64,000 bases of DNA, taken from NCBI RefSeq assembly GCF_947502445.1, contig NZ_CANMZW010000025.1:1-64000 (forward strand). Direction: 5' to 3'. This document shows positions 26,390-37,918 of this stretch, piece by piece (the stretch's first letter is position 1; the number at the start of each line of letters is the position of its first letter). Source of the DNA: an uncultured Brevibacillus sp. Its GTDB lineage: Bacteria; Bacillota; Bacilli; Brevibacillales; Brevibacillaceae. A program made the position numbers and the translations under genes. The notes beneath the pieces are model-generated. The model saw nothing but the letters and a program-made list of their open reading frames with translations, did not search any database and was not told where the DNA came from.

Positions 26390-28509
26390 GTGAATAAAGA
26401 CACATTGTTTACAGAATTCTCTGTGCCAACGTATGAACAATGGAGAGCAGCAGCAGAGAAATCACTGAAAGGTGCTTCATTTGACGCAAAGCTCTTGACC
26501 AAGACTGTTGAGGGGATTACGTTACAGCCGATTTATCGCAAAGAAGATACACAGAGAATACCACACTCAGCTGATCTGCCAGGAGTAGCACCCTTTGTGC
26601 GTGGGACCAAAGCAATAGAAGAACGGCAGACGCAAAGCTGGCATGTCAGCCAGGAAATTGTGGCGAATACAGCGAAAGCATTTAACCAAGCTGCGCTTCA
26701 CGATTTAGCGCGCGGACAAACGATGGTAAACATAGTCTTGGACCGGGCAACTGCGATCGGTCTGGATCCGAACGAAGCAAAACCGGATCAGGTTGGAGAT
26801 AGAGGATTATCCCTTTTTCGCAAAGAAGATGTAGAGGTGGCGCTTCAGGGTATTGATCTGGAAAAGGTTCCTCTTTATGTAGAGGCCGGGGCACTAGGTT
26901 TACCAATCCTTGCGCTATTTATTGCTCATGTCGAAGCAGCCGGCAAGGATACAGCGAAGCTTTGTGGATGTATAGGTCAAGATCCTTTCAACGAATTAGT
27001 CACAGCTGGAAAACTGCCTTTCTCAGTAAATACCGCATTCGATGCGATGGCGCAATCTACCCGATGGGCGAGCAAGCATGCACCCCAACTGAAAACGATC
27101 CTCGTGGGGGCTCACCCGTATCACCAAGCGGGTGGGAATGCAGTCACAGAGCTTGCCTTTTCATTGGCGACCGGTGTTGAGTATATTCAGGCATTGCTTG
27201 AACGTGGGTTGTCAATTGATGAGATAGCACCACGTATTCAGTTTTCATACGCCATTGGATCGGACGTTTTTATGGAAATTGCCAAGCTCAGAGCAGCAAG
27301 AATGCTTTGGTCAAACATCATATCTTCCTATGGCGGTTCTGCTGAATCACAAAAGATGACGATACATGCGAGAACCTCTGCTTGGACAAAAACGGTTCTT
27401 GATCCTTACGTAAACCTGCTTCGTTCTACTACGGAAGCGTTTTCAGCGGTTATAGGCGGAGTAGACAGCCTGCACATCTCTGCTTTTGATGAAGCGATTC
27501 GCCCAGCGAATGAGTTTTCAAGGCGGATCGCTAGAAATACCCAAATCATTTTAGAACAGGAAGCGCATTTGTCCAAAGTGGTTGACCCTGCAGGCGGTTC
27601 CTGGTACGTAGAATGGCTGACGGATGCACTGGCCAAAAAGGCGTGGGAACTGTTTTTGCAAACAGAAGAAAAAGGCGGAATGCTAGATTCCTTGAAAGCA
27701 GCAGCCCCGCAAAGTGTAATCGAACAGCTCGCCAAAACCAAGTCTGCCAGTATCGAGCAGCGGAAGGCAAGAATCGTAGGTACAAACATGTACGCAAATG
27801 TTCAGGAGCAGTCGCTTCAAAAAGAAACATTGCCAGCTATCTTCGATGAGCGGAAAGAAGCGTTAGCATCTCATCGAGCTGAGAAGGAGCAAAGCATTTT
27901 TGCCAAACAGCTGGAGCAACTGGCTGGAACAAGCGACAATCAGGTTGAGACTGCGGTCAAGGCTGCTCTCGCAGGAGCAACCATCGGAGATTTATCCAAA
28001 GCGGTGAGACAGTCCGATCAGGTAGAAACAGTCATTCAGCCACTGCGCTTGCATCGGGCATCCGAGGCGTTTGAAGCATTGCGCAAGCAGTCAGATATCT
28101 TTTTGGAAAAGACAGGAAAAAGACCGGCAGTCTTTTTGGCCAACATGGGTCCTGTCTCTAAACATAAGGCAAGAGCAGACTTTTCTGCAGAATTTTTTGC
28201 CGTTGGTGGTTTTGATGTCATTCGTGAGCACCAGTTTTCAACACCAGAGGATGCAGCGCAATCCGCTGTACAGTCAGGGGCAGCGATAACGGTAATTTGC
28301 TCCGATGATGCGAGCTACCCGGAGCTGGTACCTTCTTTGGCACAAGCGATCAAACAATCGAATCCGCAAATGCTTGTGCTGCTCGCAGGACTACCTGACG
28401 CAGAACTGCTGTCAAGCTATCAGGCACATGGAGTCGATGATTGTATTCATGTCCAAACAAACTGCTACCAAATGCTGCGCCAACTCCAGGAACGGATAGG
28501 AGTGATCTC

Positions 28510-28513
<4 letters not shown>
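26390..28513 (+). CDS. mutA: Methylmalonyl-CoA mutase small subunit
   Basis: A 707-residue homologue of the mutase catalytic chain that pairs with MutB. It has the TIM-barrel part (residues to about 480) and a C-terminal flavodoxin-like domain. That domain lacks the DxHxxG cobalamin ligand: at the equivalent place it reads NMGPVSKHKARADF. This is normal for the small subunit, which is structural. The GTG at 26390 behind GGGGGAGGT is the start. It overlaps mutB by four bases. Low identity to MutB is seen throughout the barrel, for example ARTSAWTKTVLDPYVNLLR against the MutB RTHSQTSGWSLTEQDP region. Confidence 0.93.
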
Positions 28514-30692
<2,179 letters not shown>

Positions 30693-30696
<4 letters not shown>

Positions 30697-31745
30697 GTGA
30701 TGGTGCAAGCGATAAAACTTCCTTGACCTTTTCTTCGAAAGTCCGTCTACCCAAACTCAGTGTTGACCAGTTTGTACAAGGCGTACTCGATAACAATCGG
30801 ACGATCCTTGCTCAGGCGATCACGCTCGTAGAAAGTAATTCACCGATTCATCTGGATATGGCGCAGGAGGTCATCAGAAAGCTTCTTGGCCATACCGGAA
30901 ATTCGATTCGAATCGGGATTACGGGGGTTCCCGGTGCTGGAAAGAGTACGTTCATTGAAGCGTTCGGCACCATGCTTTGTGAAAAAGGACATCGCGTAGC
31001 CGTTTTAGCCGTCGATCCGAGCAGTACCGTGACACGCGGCAGTATTTTAGGAGACAAGACGCGGATGGAGCTGCTGTCGCGAAATCCGCATGCCTTTATC
31101 AGACCGTCTGCAACAGGAGGTACATTGGGCGGGGTCAATCGGAAAACGCGAGAAACCATGCTCATCTGTGAAGCTGCAGGTTACGATGTGATATTAATAG
31201 AGACAGTCGGTGTCGGGCAAAGTGAAACGACAGTCAGATCCATGGTCGATTTCTTTTTGCTACTCATGCTGACAGGAGCTGGGGATGAACTGCAGGGGAT
31301 CAAAAAAGGTGTCATTGAAATCGCCGATGCCCTCCTAATCAACAAGGCAGATGGAGAGAACCGCACACGGGCGCTGATTGCAAAGGGAGAGTACAATCGT
31401 GCTCTGCACTATTTGCAGCCAGCAACGGTAGGTTGGGAAACAAAAGCATATATGTGTTCGGCACTGACGGGTGAAGGGATCGAGGATATTTGGAATGTCG
31501 TGACAGAATTTCGCGATAAGACGACAAAGACTGGTGGTTTTGCTGCCCGCCGCAAAGCACAATCGCTTGATTGGATGTACAGCATGACACAGGATTATTT
31601 GCGAAGCATGTTTTTCAATCATCCACAGATCGCAAATCTGCTACCGCAAATGGAGGGGGCAGTCACGAGTGGTCAGCTGTCTCCTACTAGTGCGGTACAG
31701 CAGCTAATTACTGTCTTTGAAAATGCAATCTCGAAAAAGGAATAG
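30693..31745 (+). CDS. meaB: MeaB/ArgK-type GTPase, methylmalonyl-CoA mutase chaperone
   Basis: A 350-residue G3E-family GTPase that gates cobalamin loading and protects the mutase from inactivation. The P-loop GVPGAGKS is at residues 78-85, VLAVDPSS forms the next element, ETVGVGQSE is the switch region, and NKADGEN gives guanine specificity. It starts at an ATG overlapping the mutB stop, so it is translationally coupled to its client. Older annotation calls this family ArgK, but its place after mutB makes the mutase-chaperone role secure. Confidence 0.96.
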
Positions 31746-31761
31746 AGAGAAGGTCGGACGT

Positions 31762-33312
31762 GTGAGCAATATGTATGAAAAAATCGATGAACTAATGGAG
31801 CGAAAGTATAAAATCCAGCTGGGTGGTGGCGATGCAAGAATCGATGCACAGCATAATCGTGGCAAGCTGACCGCACGTGAACGTATCGAGCTGTTGCTTG
31901 ACCCGGACACCTTTATGGAGCTGAATCCGTTTGTAGAGCACCGTGCGACCCATTTTGGACTGGATCAAATGGACGCGCCAGGGGAAGGCGTCGTGACAGG
32001 CTACGGAAAAATTAATGGTCGCCCTGTCTATTTGTTCGCCCAGGACTTTACGGTATTTGGCGGTGCGCTTGGTGAGATGCATGCCATGAAAATTGCTAAA
32101 GTGATGGACCTTGCAGCGAAAAATGGGGCTCCTTTCATCGGGCTAAATGATTCTGGCGGTGCGCGCATCCAGGAAGGAGTCAGCTCCCTGGATGGCTACG
32201 GGACGATTTTTTACCGAAACGCGATTTACTCGGGCGTCATCCCGCAAATTTCTGTGATTCTAGGACCGTGTGCAGGTGGCGCCGTATATTCACCAGCAAT
32301 TACAGATTTTGTGTTCATGGTGGAAAAGACGAGCCAGATGTTTATTACAGGACCAAAGGTAATTGAAACGGTAACGGGGGAGAAAATCTCCGCTGAAGAT
32401 TTGGGCGGTGCCAAGGTTCATTCATCGGTGAGTGGAAATGCACATTTTACAGCTGAATCCGAGCAAGAGGTATTGGAAGGTGTGCGCAGACTGCTGAGCT
32501 TCTTGCCACAGAATAATCAGGATCGTGCACCAGTGGTAGAGCCAGGGGCACGCGAGGATTGGCAAGAGGAACTCATCGAGCTTGTACCTGCCGAGAGCAC
32601 CAAGGTGTACGATGTACGCAAGGTCATCGAAAAAATCGTAGATCACGGCGATTTCATGGAGGTTCAGCCCAATTTTGCCCGTAACATCGTGATTGGATTG
32701 GCACGTATTGATGGACATAGTGTAGGAATCATCGCCAACCAGCCAAAGGTCATGGCAGGTGGACTCGATATTCATTCATCTGATAAACTGGCTCGTTTCA
32801 TTCGCTTCTGCGATTGCTTCAATATCCCGCTGTTGACGTTTGAGGATGTTTCTGGCTTCTTCCCGGGTGTCAATCAGGAGCACGGCGGCATCATCCGCCA
32901 CGGTGCCAAAATCCTGTATGCCTATTCTGAAGCGACTGTGCCGAAAATTACTGTGATTTTGCGCAAGGCTTATGGCGGAGCTTATGTTGCCCTGAACTCC
33001 AAATCGATTGGTGCCGATGTCGTTTACGCATGGCCGAATGCCGAAATTGCTGTAATGGGTCCTGAGGGAGCGGCCAACATTATTTTTGCAAAGGAAATTG
33101 AGCAAAGCGACGATCCTGTGGCGACAAGAGCTGAGAAAATCGCCCTCTATCGTGAAAAGTTTGCCAATCCATACGTAGCGGCAAGCCTCGGCATGATCGA
33201 TGACGTCATTGATCCACGCGAAACACGGAAAAAGGTAGCGGAAGCGCTGGAGATGCTGCGAAATAAAAAAGAGGAGCGTCCCTATAAAAAGCATGGAAAC
33301 ATCCCATTGTAA
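31762..33312 (+). CDS. pccB: Propionyl-CoA carboxylase beta chain (carboxyltransferase)
   Basis: A 516-residue acyl-CoA carboxyltransferase that moves CO2 from carboxybiotin to the acyl-CoA. Diagnostic segments are RGKLTARERIELLLD, FAQDFTVFGGALGEMHAMKI, NDSGGARIQEGV with the first oxyanion glycines, and ADVVYAWPNAEIAVMGPEGA. The GTG at 31762 is preferred because AGAGAAGGT lies seven bases upstream; the open frame reaching further left overlaps meaB. With the upstream mutase, propionyl-CoA is the most likely substrate. Confidence 0.93.
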   Translation: MSNMYEKIDELMERKYKIQLGGGDARIDAQHNRGKLTARERIELLLDPDTFMELNPFVEHRATHFGLDQMDAPGEGVVTGYGKINGRPVYLFAQDFTVFGGALGEMHAMKIAKVMDLAAKNGAPFIGLNDSGGARIQEGVSSLDGYGTIFYRNAIYSGVIPQISVILGPCAGGAVYSPAITDFVFMVEKTSQMFITGPKVIETVTGEKISAEDLGGAKVHSSVSGNAHFTAESEQEVLEGVRRLLSFLPQNNQDRAPVVEPGAREDWQEELIELVPAESTKVYDVRKVIEKIVDHGDFMEVQPNFARNIVIGLARIDGHSVGIIANQPKVMAGGLDIHSSDKLARFIRFCDCFNIPLLTFEDVSGFFPGVNQEHGGIIRHGAKILYAYSEATVPKITVILRKAYGGAYVALNSKSIGADVVYAWPNAEIAVMGPEGAANIIFAKEIEQSDDPVATRAEKIALYREKFANPYVAASLGMIDDVIDPRETRKKVAEALEMLRNKKEERPYKKHGNIPL

Positions 33313-33353
33313 GAAATATAAATGCTTATACGTAAAAAAGGGGAGAATCGGGA

Positions 33354-33809
33354 ATGAAGCTTCATGACCTACGGGAATTTATCAAGCTGGTGAACCAGTC
33401 TTCCATTGAAGAGCTAGAGTGGCAAAATGGCAAAACCAGCATCGTGATTAAAAAGGGAGCGCCTGTAATCATCGCCTCCTCTGAACAACCACAACAGGTG
33501 AAGGAAGCAGAAAGCGGCTACCAAGAGGCGGCTGCTACTGCAGAAACAGCTGTGGAACCACAAGAACAACCGGCTTCCGTAGAAGAGACACAGCTGGTTG
33601 TCTCACCTGGCGTTGGACTTTTTCATGCTGACGTGACTCTGGGACAAGCGGTTAAAGCCGGTGAACGGGTCGGGCGTTGTACAGTTGACGCTTTGCAGCT
33701 AACCTCCGACATCCTTTCTCCAGTTGACGGAGAAATTACGGAAATACTCGTGATGGATGGCCAGTTTGTAGACTTTGGAAAAGCATTACTGGCGATCAAA
33801 CCATATTAG
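33354..33809 (+). CDS. BCCP-like protein lacking the biotinylation lysine
   Basis: A 151-residue paralogue of the BCCP at 25853. It has the same opening (MKLHDLREFIKLVNQSS), the same acidic/Ala/Gln linker, and a C-terminal biotinyl-type barrel ending LSPVDGEITEILVMDGQFV. At the tip of the barrel, where the paralogue has EAMKL, it reads VDALQL: the acceptor lysine is replaced by Gln115. It therefore cannot be biotinylated at the normal site, yet it sits between pccB and the biotin carboxylase gene with good ribosome sites on both sides. Structural or assembly roles in the carboxylase complex are possible; I know no assigned function. Confidence 0.8.
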   Translation: MKLHDLREFIKLVNQSSIEELEWQNGKTSIVIKKGAPVIIASSEQPQQVKEAESGYQEAAATAETAVEPQEQPASVEETQLVVSPGVGLFHADVTLGQAVKAGERVGRCTVDALQLTSDILSPVDGEITEILVMDGQFVDFGKALLAIKPY

Positions 33810-33823
33810 GGAGGGGCACCGAA

Positions 33824-35170
33824 ATGTTTACAAAAGTCTTAGTTGCCAACCGCGGTGAAATCGCCGTCAGAATTATTCGTGCGTGCAGAGAATTAGGAAT
33901 TGCTACCGTTGCCGTTTATTCCGAGGCGGATCGTGAGGCATTGCACGTGGAGCTGGCAGATGAAGCCTATTGCATCGGTCCGACAGCCTCCAAAGACAGC
34001 TATTTGAATATGGCTCGTATCATGACAGTCGCTTTGCATACAAAAGCAGACGCAATCCATCCTGGATACGGCTTTTTAGCTGAGAACGCTTCTTTCGCGC
34101 AGCTGTGCCAAGATTGCTCGATTACGTTCATCGGGCCAGACCCAGAAGCAATTTCCAAAATGGGAGATAAATCGGTAGCGAAAACGACGATGAGCTTGGC
34201 AAACGTTCCTTTGGTTCCTGGCACAGACGGATTGATTGACGAGATCGAGGAAGCGCTCGAGGTAGCAAAAGAAATCGGGTACCCCGTCATTGTAAAAGCG
34301 ACTGCTGGTGGCGGCGGTAGAGGAATGCGCGTGGCACATGACGTGGAGGAGCTGGAAAAATCCATTCGTCAGGCGCAAAAAGAAGCAGAAACGGCATTTG
34401 GCAACGCCGGTGTTTATTTGGAGAAATACGTGGAGGAGCCTCGCCATGTAGAAATTCAGATCATGGGCGATAAGCACGGGAATGCCGTTTATCTGGGTGA
34501 AAGAGATTGTTCCATTCAGCGACGTCATCAAAAGCTGGTCGAGGAAGCGCCATCGCCTGCTCTGGACGAATCACTTCGAGAAAAAATGGGGCAAGCTGCT
34601 GTTGCTGCAGCAAAAGCTGTAAACTACCATGGTGCTGGAACGGTCGAATTTTTGCTGGATAAGCACGGGCAATTTTATTTTATGGAAATGAATACACGTA
34701 TACAGGTTGAGCATCCCGTAACAGAGATGATTACCGGAATTGATCTGATTAAAGAACAAATTGCCGTAGCAGCCGGTAACCCGCTTTCGTTTTCACAGGA
34801 GGATGTACAAATTGATGGTTGGGCGATTGAATGCCGGATTAACGCGGAGAATCCAGCCAAAAACTTTATGCCTTCCCCAGGGAAAGTAGCAAACTATTTG
34901 CCGCCAGGCGGGTATGGAGTCCGTGTAGACAGCGCAGTTTATCCGGGGTATGAAATTTCTCCGTTCTACGATTCCATGGTAGCCAAGCTGATCGTTTGGG
35001 GCAAGGATCGCAATGAAGCGATTGCCCGTATGAAGCGAGCGCTCGGCGAATTTGTGATCGAGGGTGTCCACACGACGATTCCTTTCCATGAAAAGCTGTT
35101 GGAGCATCCTGATTTTGTAGCAGGCAATTTCGCTACTAACTTTTTGGAAAAGCATACATTGGAGCTATAA
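33824..35170 (+). CDS. accC: Biotin carboxylase subunit of the acyl-CoA carboxylase
   Basis: A 448-residue ATP-grasp enzyme that carboxylates the biotin of BCCP using ATP and bicarbonate. It opens FTKVLVANRGEIAVRIIRAC. The glycine-rich ATP loop reads KATAGGGGRGM. The biotin-carboxylase signature RRHQKLVEEAPS, the FYFMEMNTRIQVEHPVTE metal/ATP site and the WAIECRINAE closure are present. It starts at an ATG behind GGGAGGGG, 14 bases after the BCCP-like gene. Length matches stand-alone AccC, with no fused biotin domain. It is the last gene of the operon, with a large hairpin and a terminator after it. A separate housekeeping accC is expected elsewhere. Confidence 0.95.
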   Translation: MFTKVLVANRGEIAVRIIRACRELGIATVAVYSEADREALHVELADEAYCIGPTASKDSYLNMARIMTVALHTKADAIHPGYGFLAENASFAQLCQDCSITFIGPDPEAISKMGDKSVAKTTMSLANVPLVPGTDGLIDEIEEALEVAKEIGYPVIVKATAGGGGRGMRVAHDVEELEKSIRQAQKEAETAFGNAGVYLEKYVEEPRHVEIQIMGDKHGNAVYLGERDCSIQRRHQKLVEEAPSPALDESLREKMGQAAVAAAKAVNYHGAGTVEFLLDKHGQFYFMEMNTRIQVEHPVTEMITGIDLIKEQIAVAAGNPLSFSQEDVQIDGWAIECRINAENPAKNFMPSPGKVANYLPPGGYGVRVDSAVYPGYEISPFYDSMVAKLIVWGKDRNEAIARMKRALGEFVIEGVHTTIPFHEKLLEHPDFVAGNFATNFLEKHTLEL

Positions 35171-35207
35171 ACAAGGAATCAACCATCCCTCTGATATAGC
35201 GCCAGTA

Positions 35208-35262
35208 ACGTTATAAAGCTCTGTGATGGCAATTTTCTTGCTGTTACAGAGCTTTATAACGT
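35208..35262. repeat. Large perfect inverted repeat after the carboxylase operon
   Basis: A 17-bp perfect inverted repeat (ACGTTATAAAGCTCTGT at 35208-35224, its complement at 35246-35262) encloses 21 bases that can pair further, mostly by wobble, leaving a TTTTC loop. No T-run follows, so it is not a standard terminator. It may stabilise the 3' end of the operon mRNA or be a short palindromic repeat element. Confidence 0.6.
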
Positions 35263-35323
35263 CTGATCATTGCATAGGTCGCTTCCACTGGAGATTATCC
35301 AGCAAAGTCCATGTGTTGGAATA

Positions 35324-35365
35324 AGCAAAATGGCTGCACCACTGTGATGGGCAGCCATTTTTGCT
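35324..35365. terminator. Bidirectional terminator between convergent genes
   Basis: AGCAAAATGGCTGC pairs with GCAGCCATTTTTGCT; A and T tracts on either side allow use from both strands, ending the carboxylase operon and the convergent alarmone synthetase gene. Confidence 0.8.
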
Positions 35366-35400
35366 GGTATGATCTTTTATGTCGTGCGACTGTCTGTGGA

Positions 35401-36150
35401 CTAAACGTTATTGGGACGATCGCTTAGCAACCGAAGCAGCGCTTCAGGCAGCTGAAATTGCTGGTTGCTTATACTGATTTGCTTAAGATCCTCGCCCCAT
35501 TCCTCAGCCTGGGCATCTTTTACCTCACTAATTTCGTTATGCAGTCGTTCCATTTTTCGATCGAGGGCTGCGGCAGAATCGGATGCTTCCTTTAATTCCT
35601 GAAGCAGAGTAGGGGGGACTGTCCGGTTGTATTTGTAATAAATTTTGTGCTCCAGACTAGCCCAAAAATCCATCGCGATCGTACGAATCTGCACTTCAAC
35701 GCAGACATTTTCTTGCCGGTCAGACATGTAAATGGGAATTTCAACCAGCATGTGCAGACTGCGGTAACCGTTTTGCTTCGGATGAGAAATGTAGTCTTCG
35801 ATTTCGATGATCTTCAAATCGCTCTGGTTTTGCAGCATATCGCAAATCCGATAAATATCGGCAATGAACGAGCAAGTGATTCGTATCCCTGCAATATCTG
35901 TAATGTTGGCCTTGATGCTCGGCAGCGAAATATCCAGACCTTTTTTATACAGCTTTTTCAAAATGCTTTCAGGCGATTTTAACCTGGATTTGGTATGCTC
36001 GATCGGATTGTAATCGTGAAAAAGCTGAAATTCCTCAGTCAGGATGTCTATTTTTGTTTCGAATGCATCTAGGGCAAATTTATATGCCATCAAAAATCGA
36101 GTAATGTCGTTCTTGAATTTGCGAAATTGTTCCACTGGTAATGTGTTCAT
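35401..36150 (-). CDS. Small alarmone synthetase, GTP pyrophosphokinase family
   Basis: A 249-residue single-domain RelA/SpoT-type synthetase with no hydrolase domain or regulatory C-terminus. Characteristic parts are the KIKANITDIAGIRITC-like stretch (here SIKANITDIAGIRITCSF), the G-loop region HPKQNGYRSLHMLVEIPI and EVQIRTIAMDFWASLEHK. Such proteins transfer pyrophosphate from ATP to GDP/GTP, making (p)ppGpp under cell-wall or alkaline stress. A C-terminal helical tail of about 50 residues follows. The ATG at 36150 follows GAAAGGATA. The leader is about 170 bases from a likely TATACT -10 (plus-strand 36328-36333) and contains a short tandem repeat. RelP and RelQ types are not separated here. 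Confidence 0.9.
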   Translation of the reverse strand: MNTLPVEQFRKFKNDITRFLMAYKFALDAFETKIDILTEEFQLFHDYNPIEHTKSRLKSPESILKKLYKKGLDISLPSIKANITDIAGIRITCSFIADIYRICDMLQNQSDLKIIEIEDYISHPKQNGYRSLHMLVEIPIYMSDRQENVCVEVQIRTIAMDFWASLEHKIYYKYNRTVPPTLLQELKEASDSAAALDRKMERLHNEISEVKDAQAEEWGEDLKQISISNQQFQLPEALLRLLSDRPNNV

Positions 36151-36192
36151 CGTATGTATCCTTTCAATAGGGGATAGCGTCCAAAAAACGGC

Positions 36193-36228
36193 TAAGCTCT
36201 ACGGTAAGCTCTACGGTAAGCTGTACGT
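36193..36228. repeat. Three 12-bp tandem repeats in the alarmone synthetase leader
   Basis: TAAGCTCTACGG occurs twice in a row and is followed by the variant TAAGCTGTACGT. On the minus strand it lies about 40 bases upstream of the synthetase start codon, inside the predicted leader. The rest of the 335-base gap (36151-36484) shows a minus-strand promoter-like TATACT and nothing else that I recognise. Confidence 0.6.
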
Positions 36229-36484
36229 ATAGTAGAGTGAGATATGTTTTTGGCAAAGGACTGCTTCGAAATATTTACCTAGCTATTGATAATACGGCTG
36301 TGCGTGGGGGTTAGTTACTCTTCTCATAGTATAACGTCTCGACTCATGCAAAAGCCAGTTCGAGGGTCATGGATTCCTTGCGCAAAGTGTTTCTAGTTTT
36401 TTAAATGGACGGCATACTAGTTGTCCTGTTTTGTCTGGAGTGGACATATCCTTAAGAGAGGTAAATATACTACGGGGTGGTATC

Positions 36485-37378
36485 ATGGACGCTACAGCAC
36501 AAGTGTTGTTCTATCTGATTTTCTCATACGTATGCTTCACTTGGTTTGTTTGGCGCAAGCGAAATAAGCTCGAACCGATGATCTGCATGGTAAGTGGAAT
36601 GACTCTGGGGATGATGGTTGGACTGATCGCTGGACTGGTACTGGGGGTCTTGTTCAAAGGCGAGCTTGCCTATTCTACGATGCTGTCCATTGCGATAGGT
36701 ACTTTTTCCGGATTGATTTTCGGTATTCCTCTATCCATTCTGACCATGATCGAAGGAGCACTTGCAGGATTAATGGCTGGAATGATGGGGGCGATGCTGG
36801 GAGAAATGGTTCCTTACGAACAGGTAGAGCCTCTCTTATTCTTGTTCATCATGCTCTACACGTTTTGCATCATGCTCCTGACCAGACAGATCGCGATTTG
36901 TACAGATGAGAAAGGTCATCCACAAAAACGCTTTGGTTTGCAGCATCCTCTAGTTGGGGCGATGCTACTAATCGGAGTATTTCTATGGTTCCAATCACAT
37001 CCGGTGTCATCCCATCCTCCTGTGCAGGAAGCAAAGCAAAGCGTCGAGCTCGTGGCATCTGATTATTTCTATCATCCCCAGCAAATTGTGCTGAAAAAGG
37101 GGGAGGAAGTAAAGGTGACGTACCATAATCAAGGAAAGCTCGAGCATGTCGTAGAAATTGTCTCTAAAGGAAATATCGTCGTGGTACAAGACGCAGATGC
37201 TTCCGCACATGTGTATATGCATGACGCCAAGTCGACAGATGAGCTGCACTTGTACGCGCAGCCAGGAAAGAGTGTATCGTATATGATTCGAGCTACGGCT
37301 GAGGGCGTGTATCCTTTTTACTGCACGATACCGGGGCATAAAGAGAAGGGAATGGTAGGGAGCTTAATCGTAAAATAG
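36485..37378 (+). CDS. Membrane protein with C-terminal cupredoxin domain
   Basis: A 297-residue protein. Residues 1-175 contain about five or six transmembrane helices rich in Gly/Met (GMTLGMMVGLIAGLVLGVLF, then LMAGMMGAMLGEMVPY). One more hydrophobic helix leads into an extracytoplasmic cupredoxin domain from about residue 190. The type-1 copper ligands appear as a His in LEHVVEIV and the Cys-His-Met group in PFYCTIPGHKEKGMVG. The start ATG at 36485 follows GGGGTGG; an earlier in-frame ATG lacks a site. Possible roles are electron transfer or copper handling at the outer face of the membrane. The fused Gly/Met-rich membrane part is not one I can name. Confidence 0.75.
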   Translation: MDATAQVLFYLIFSYVCFTWFVWRKRNKLEPMICMVSGMTLGMMVGLIAGLVLGVLFKGELAYSTMLSIAIGTFSGLIFGIPLSILTMIEGALAGLMAGMMGAMLGEMVPYEQVEPLLFLFIMLYTFCIMLLTRQIAICTDEKGHPQKRFGLQHPLVGAMLLIGVFLWFQSHPVSSHPPVQEAKQSVELVASDYFYHPQQIVLKKGEEVKVTYHNQGKLEHVVEIVSKGNIVVVQDADASAHVYMHDAKSTDELHLYAQPGKSVSYMIRATAEGVYPFYCTIPGHKEKGMVGSLIVK

Positions 37379-37529
37379 ACTTCGGACGGGAAGTTGACTC
37401 GTATGGGTGCTAAACGGATTGGGCTTTACTCTTCAAAAACACTGTTATGTAAAATCACGTACACTTGTGTTAGGATTATTTTAGTGATATTAACAAATTT
37501 TGTTTATGAATTCTGGTGAGGTGAATATA

Positions 37530-37763
37530 GTGACAGTATTTATAGGGATATTGCTTATATTATGGGGGATATTTATCGTCTACGCTTCGTTGTTCAGAAT
37601 GAAAAAGAAAGATTTAAAAGATCAGGGTGCCATTGGGGCAAGTGGATTTTTCGAATTGGAGTTATTATTGGTGCTAACAAGCAAACTTCCAGCAGGGGTT
37701 GTGAAAGGCTTCATTTTATTGATTGGTGTTTCTTTCATAGCTCTTGGAACTGTTATGATTTAG
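37530..37763 (+). CDS. Small two-helix membrane protein
   Basis: A 77-residue protein starting at a GTG behind GTGAGGTGAA. It has two hydrophobic helices (VFIGILLILWGIFIVYASLF and GFILLIGVSFIALGTVMI), joined by a charged, Gly-containing loop of about 30 residues. I do not recognise the family. It lies upstream of the ECF sigma gene on the same strand, separated by 155 bases that contain an ECF-type promoter, so it is probably a separate unit. Confidence 0.6.
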   Translation: MTVFIGILLILWGIFIVYASLFRMKKKDLKDQGAIGASGFFELELLLVLTSKLPAGVVKGFILLIGVSFIALGTVMI

Positions 37764-37867
37764 CGAGGATTTACTACTGTAAGGGGAGGAAGTCTGATCT
37801 AAAGGCGTACGAACTGATAATCGTTCGAATACGTCTTTTCTTGTTTGTGAAAAAATGCGTTGCCAAA

Positions 37868-37896
37868 GGGAACTTTTTCATTTCGAGAAAGGTCTA
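37868..37896 (+). promoter_or_regulatory. Candidate ECF-sigma promoter upstream of the ECF gene
   Basis: GGGAAC (37868-37873) followed by TTTTT, then 17 bp to GGTCTA (37891-37896), resembles the ECF consensus (GGAAC and CGTCTA). It lies just upstream of the sigma factor's own AAGGAGG site, the classic arrangement for autoregulation. Confidence 0.4.
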
Positions 37897-37918
37897 ATGC
37901 GGTGAAAGGAGGTCTTAT

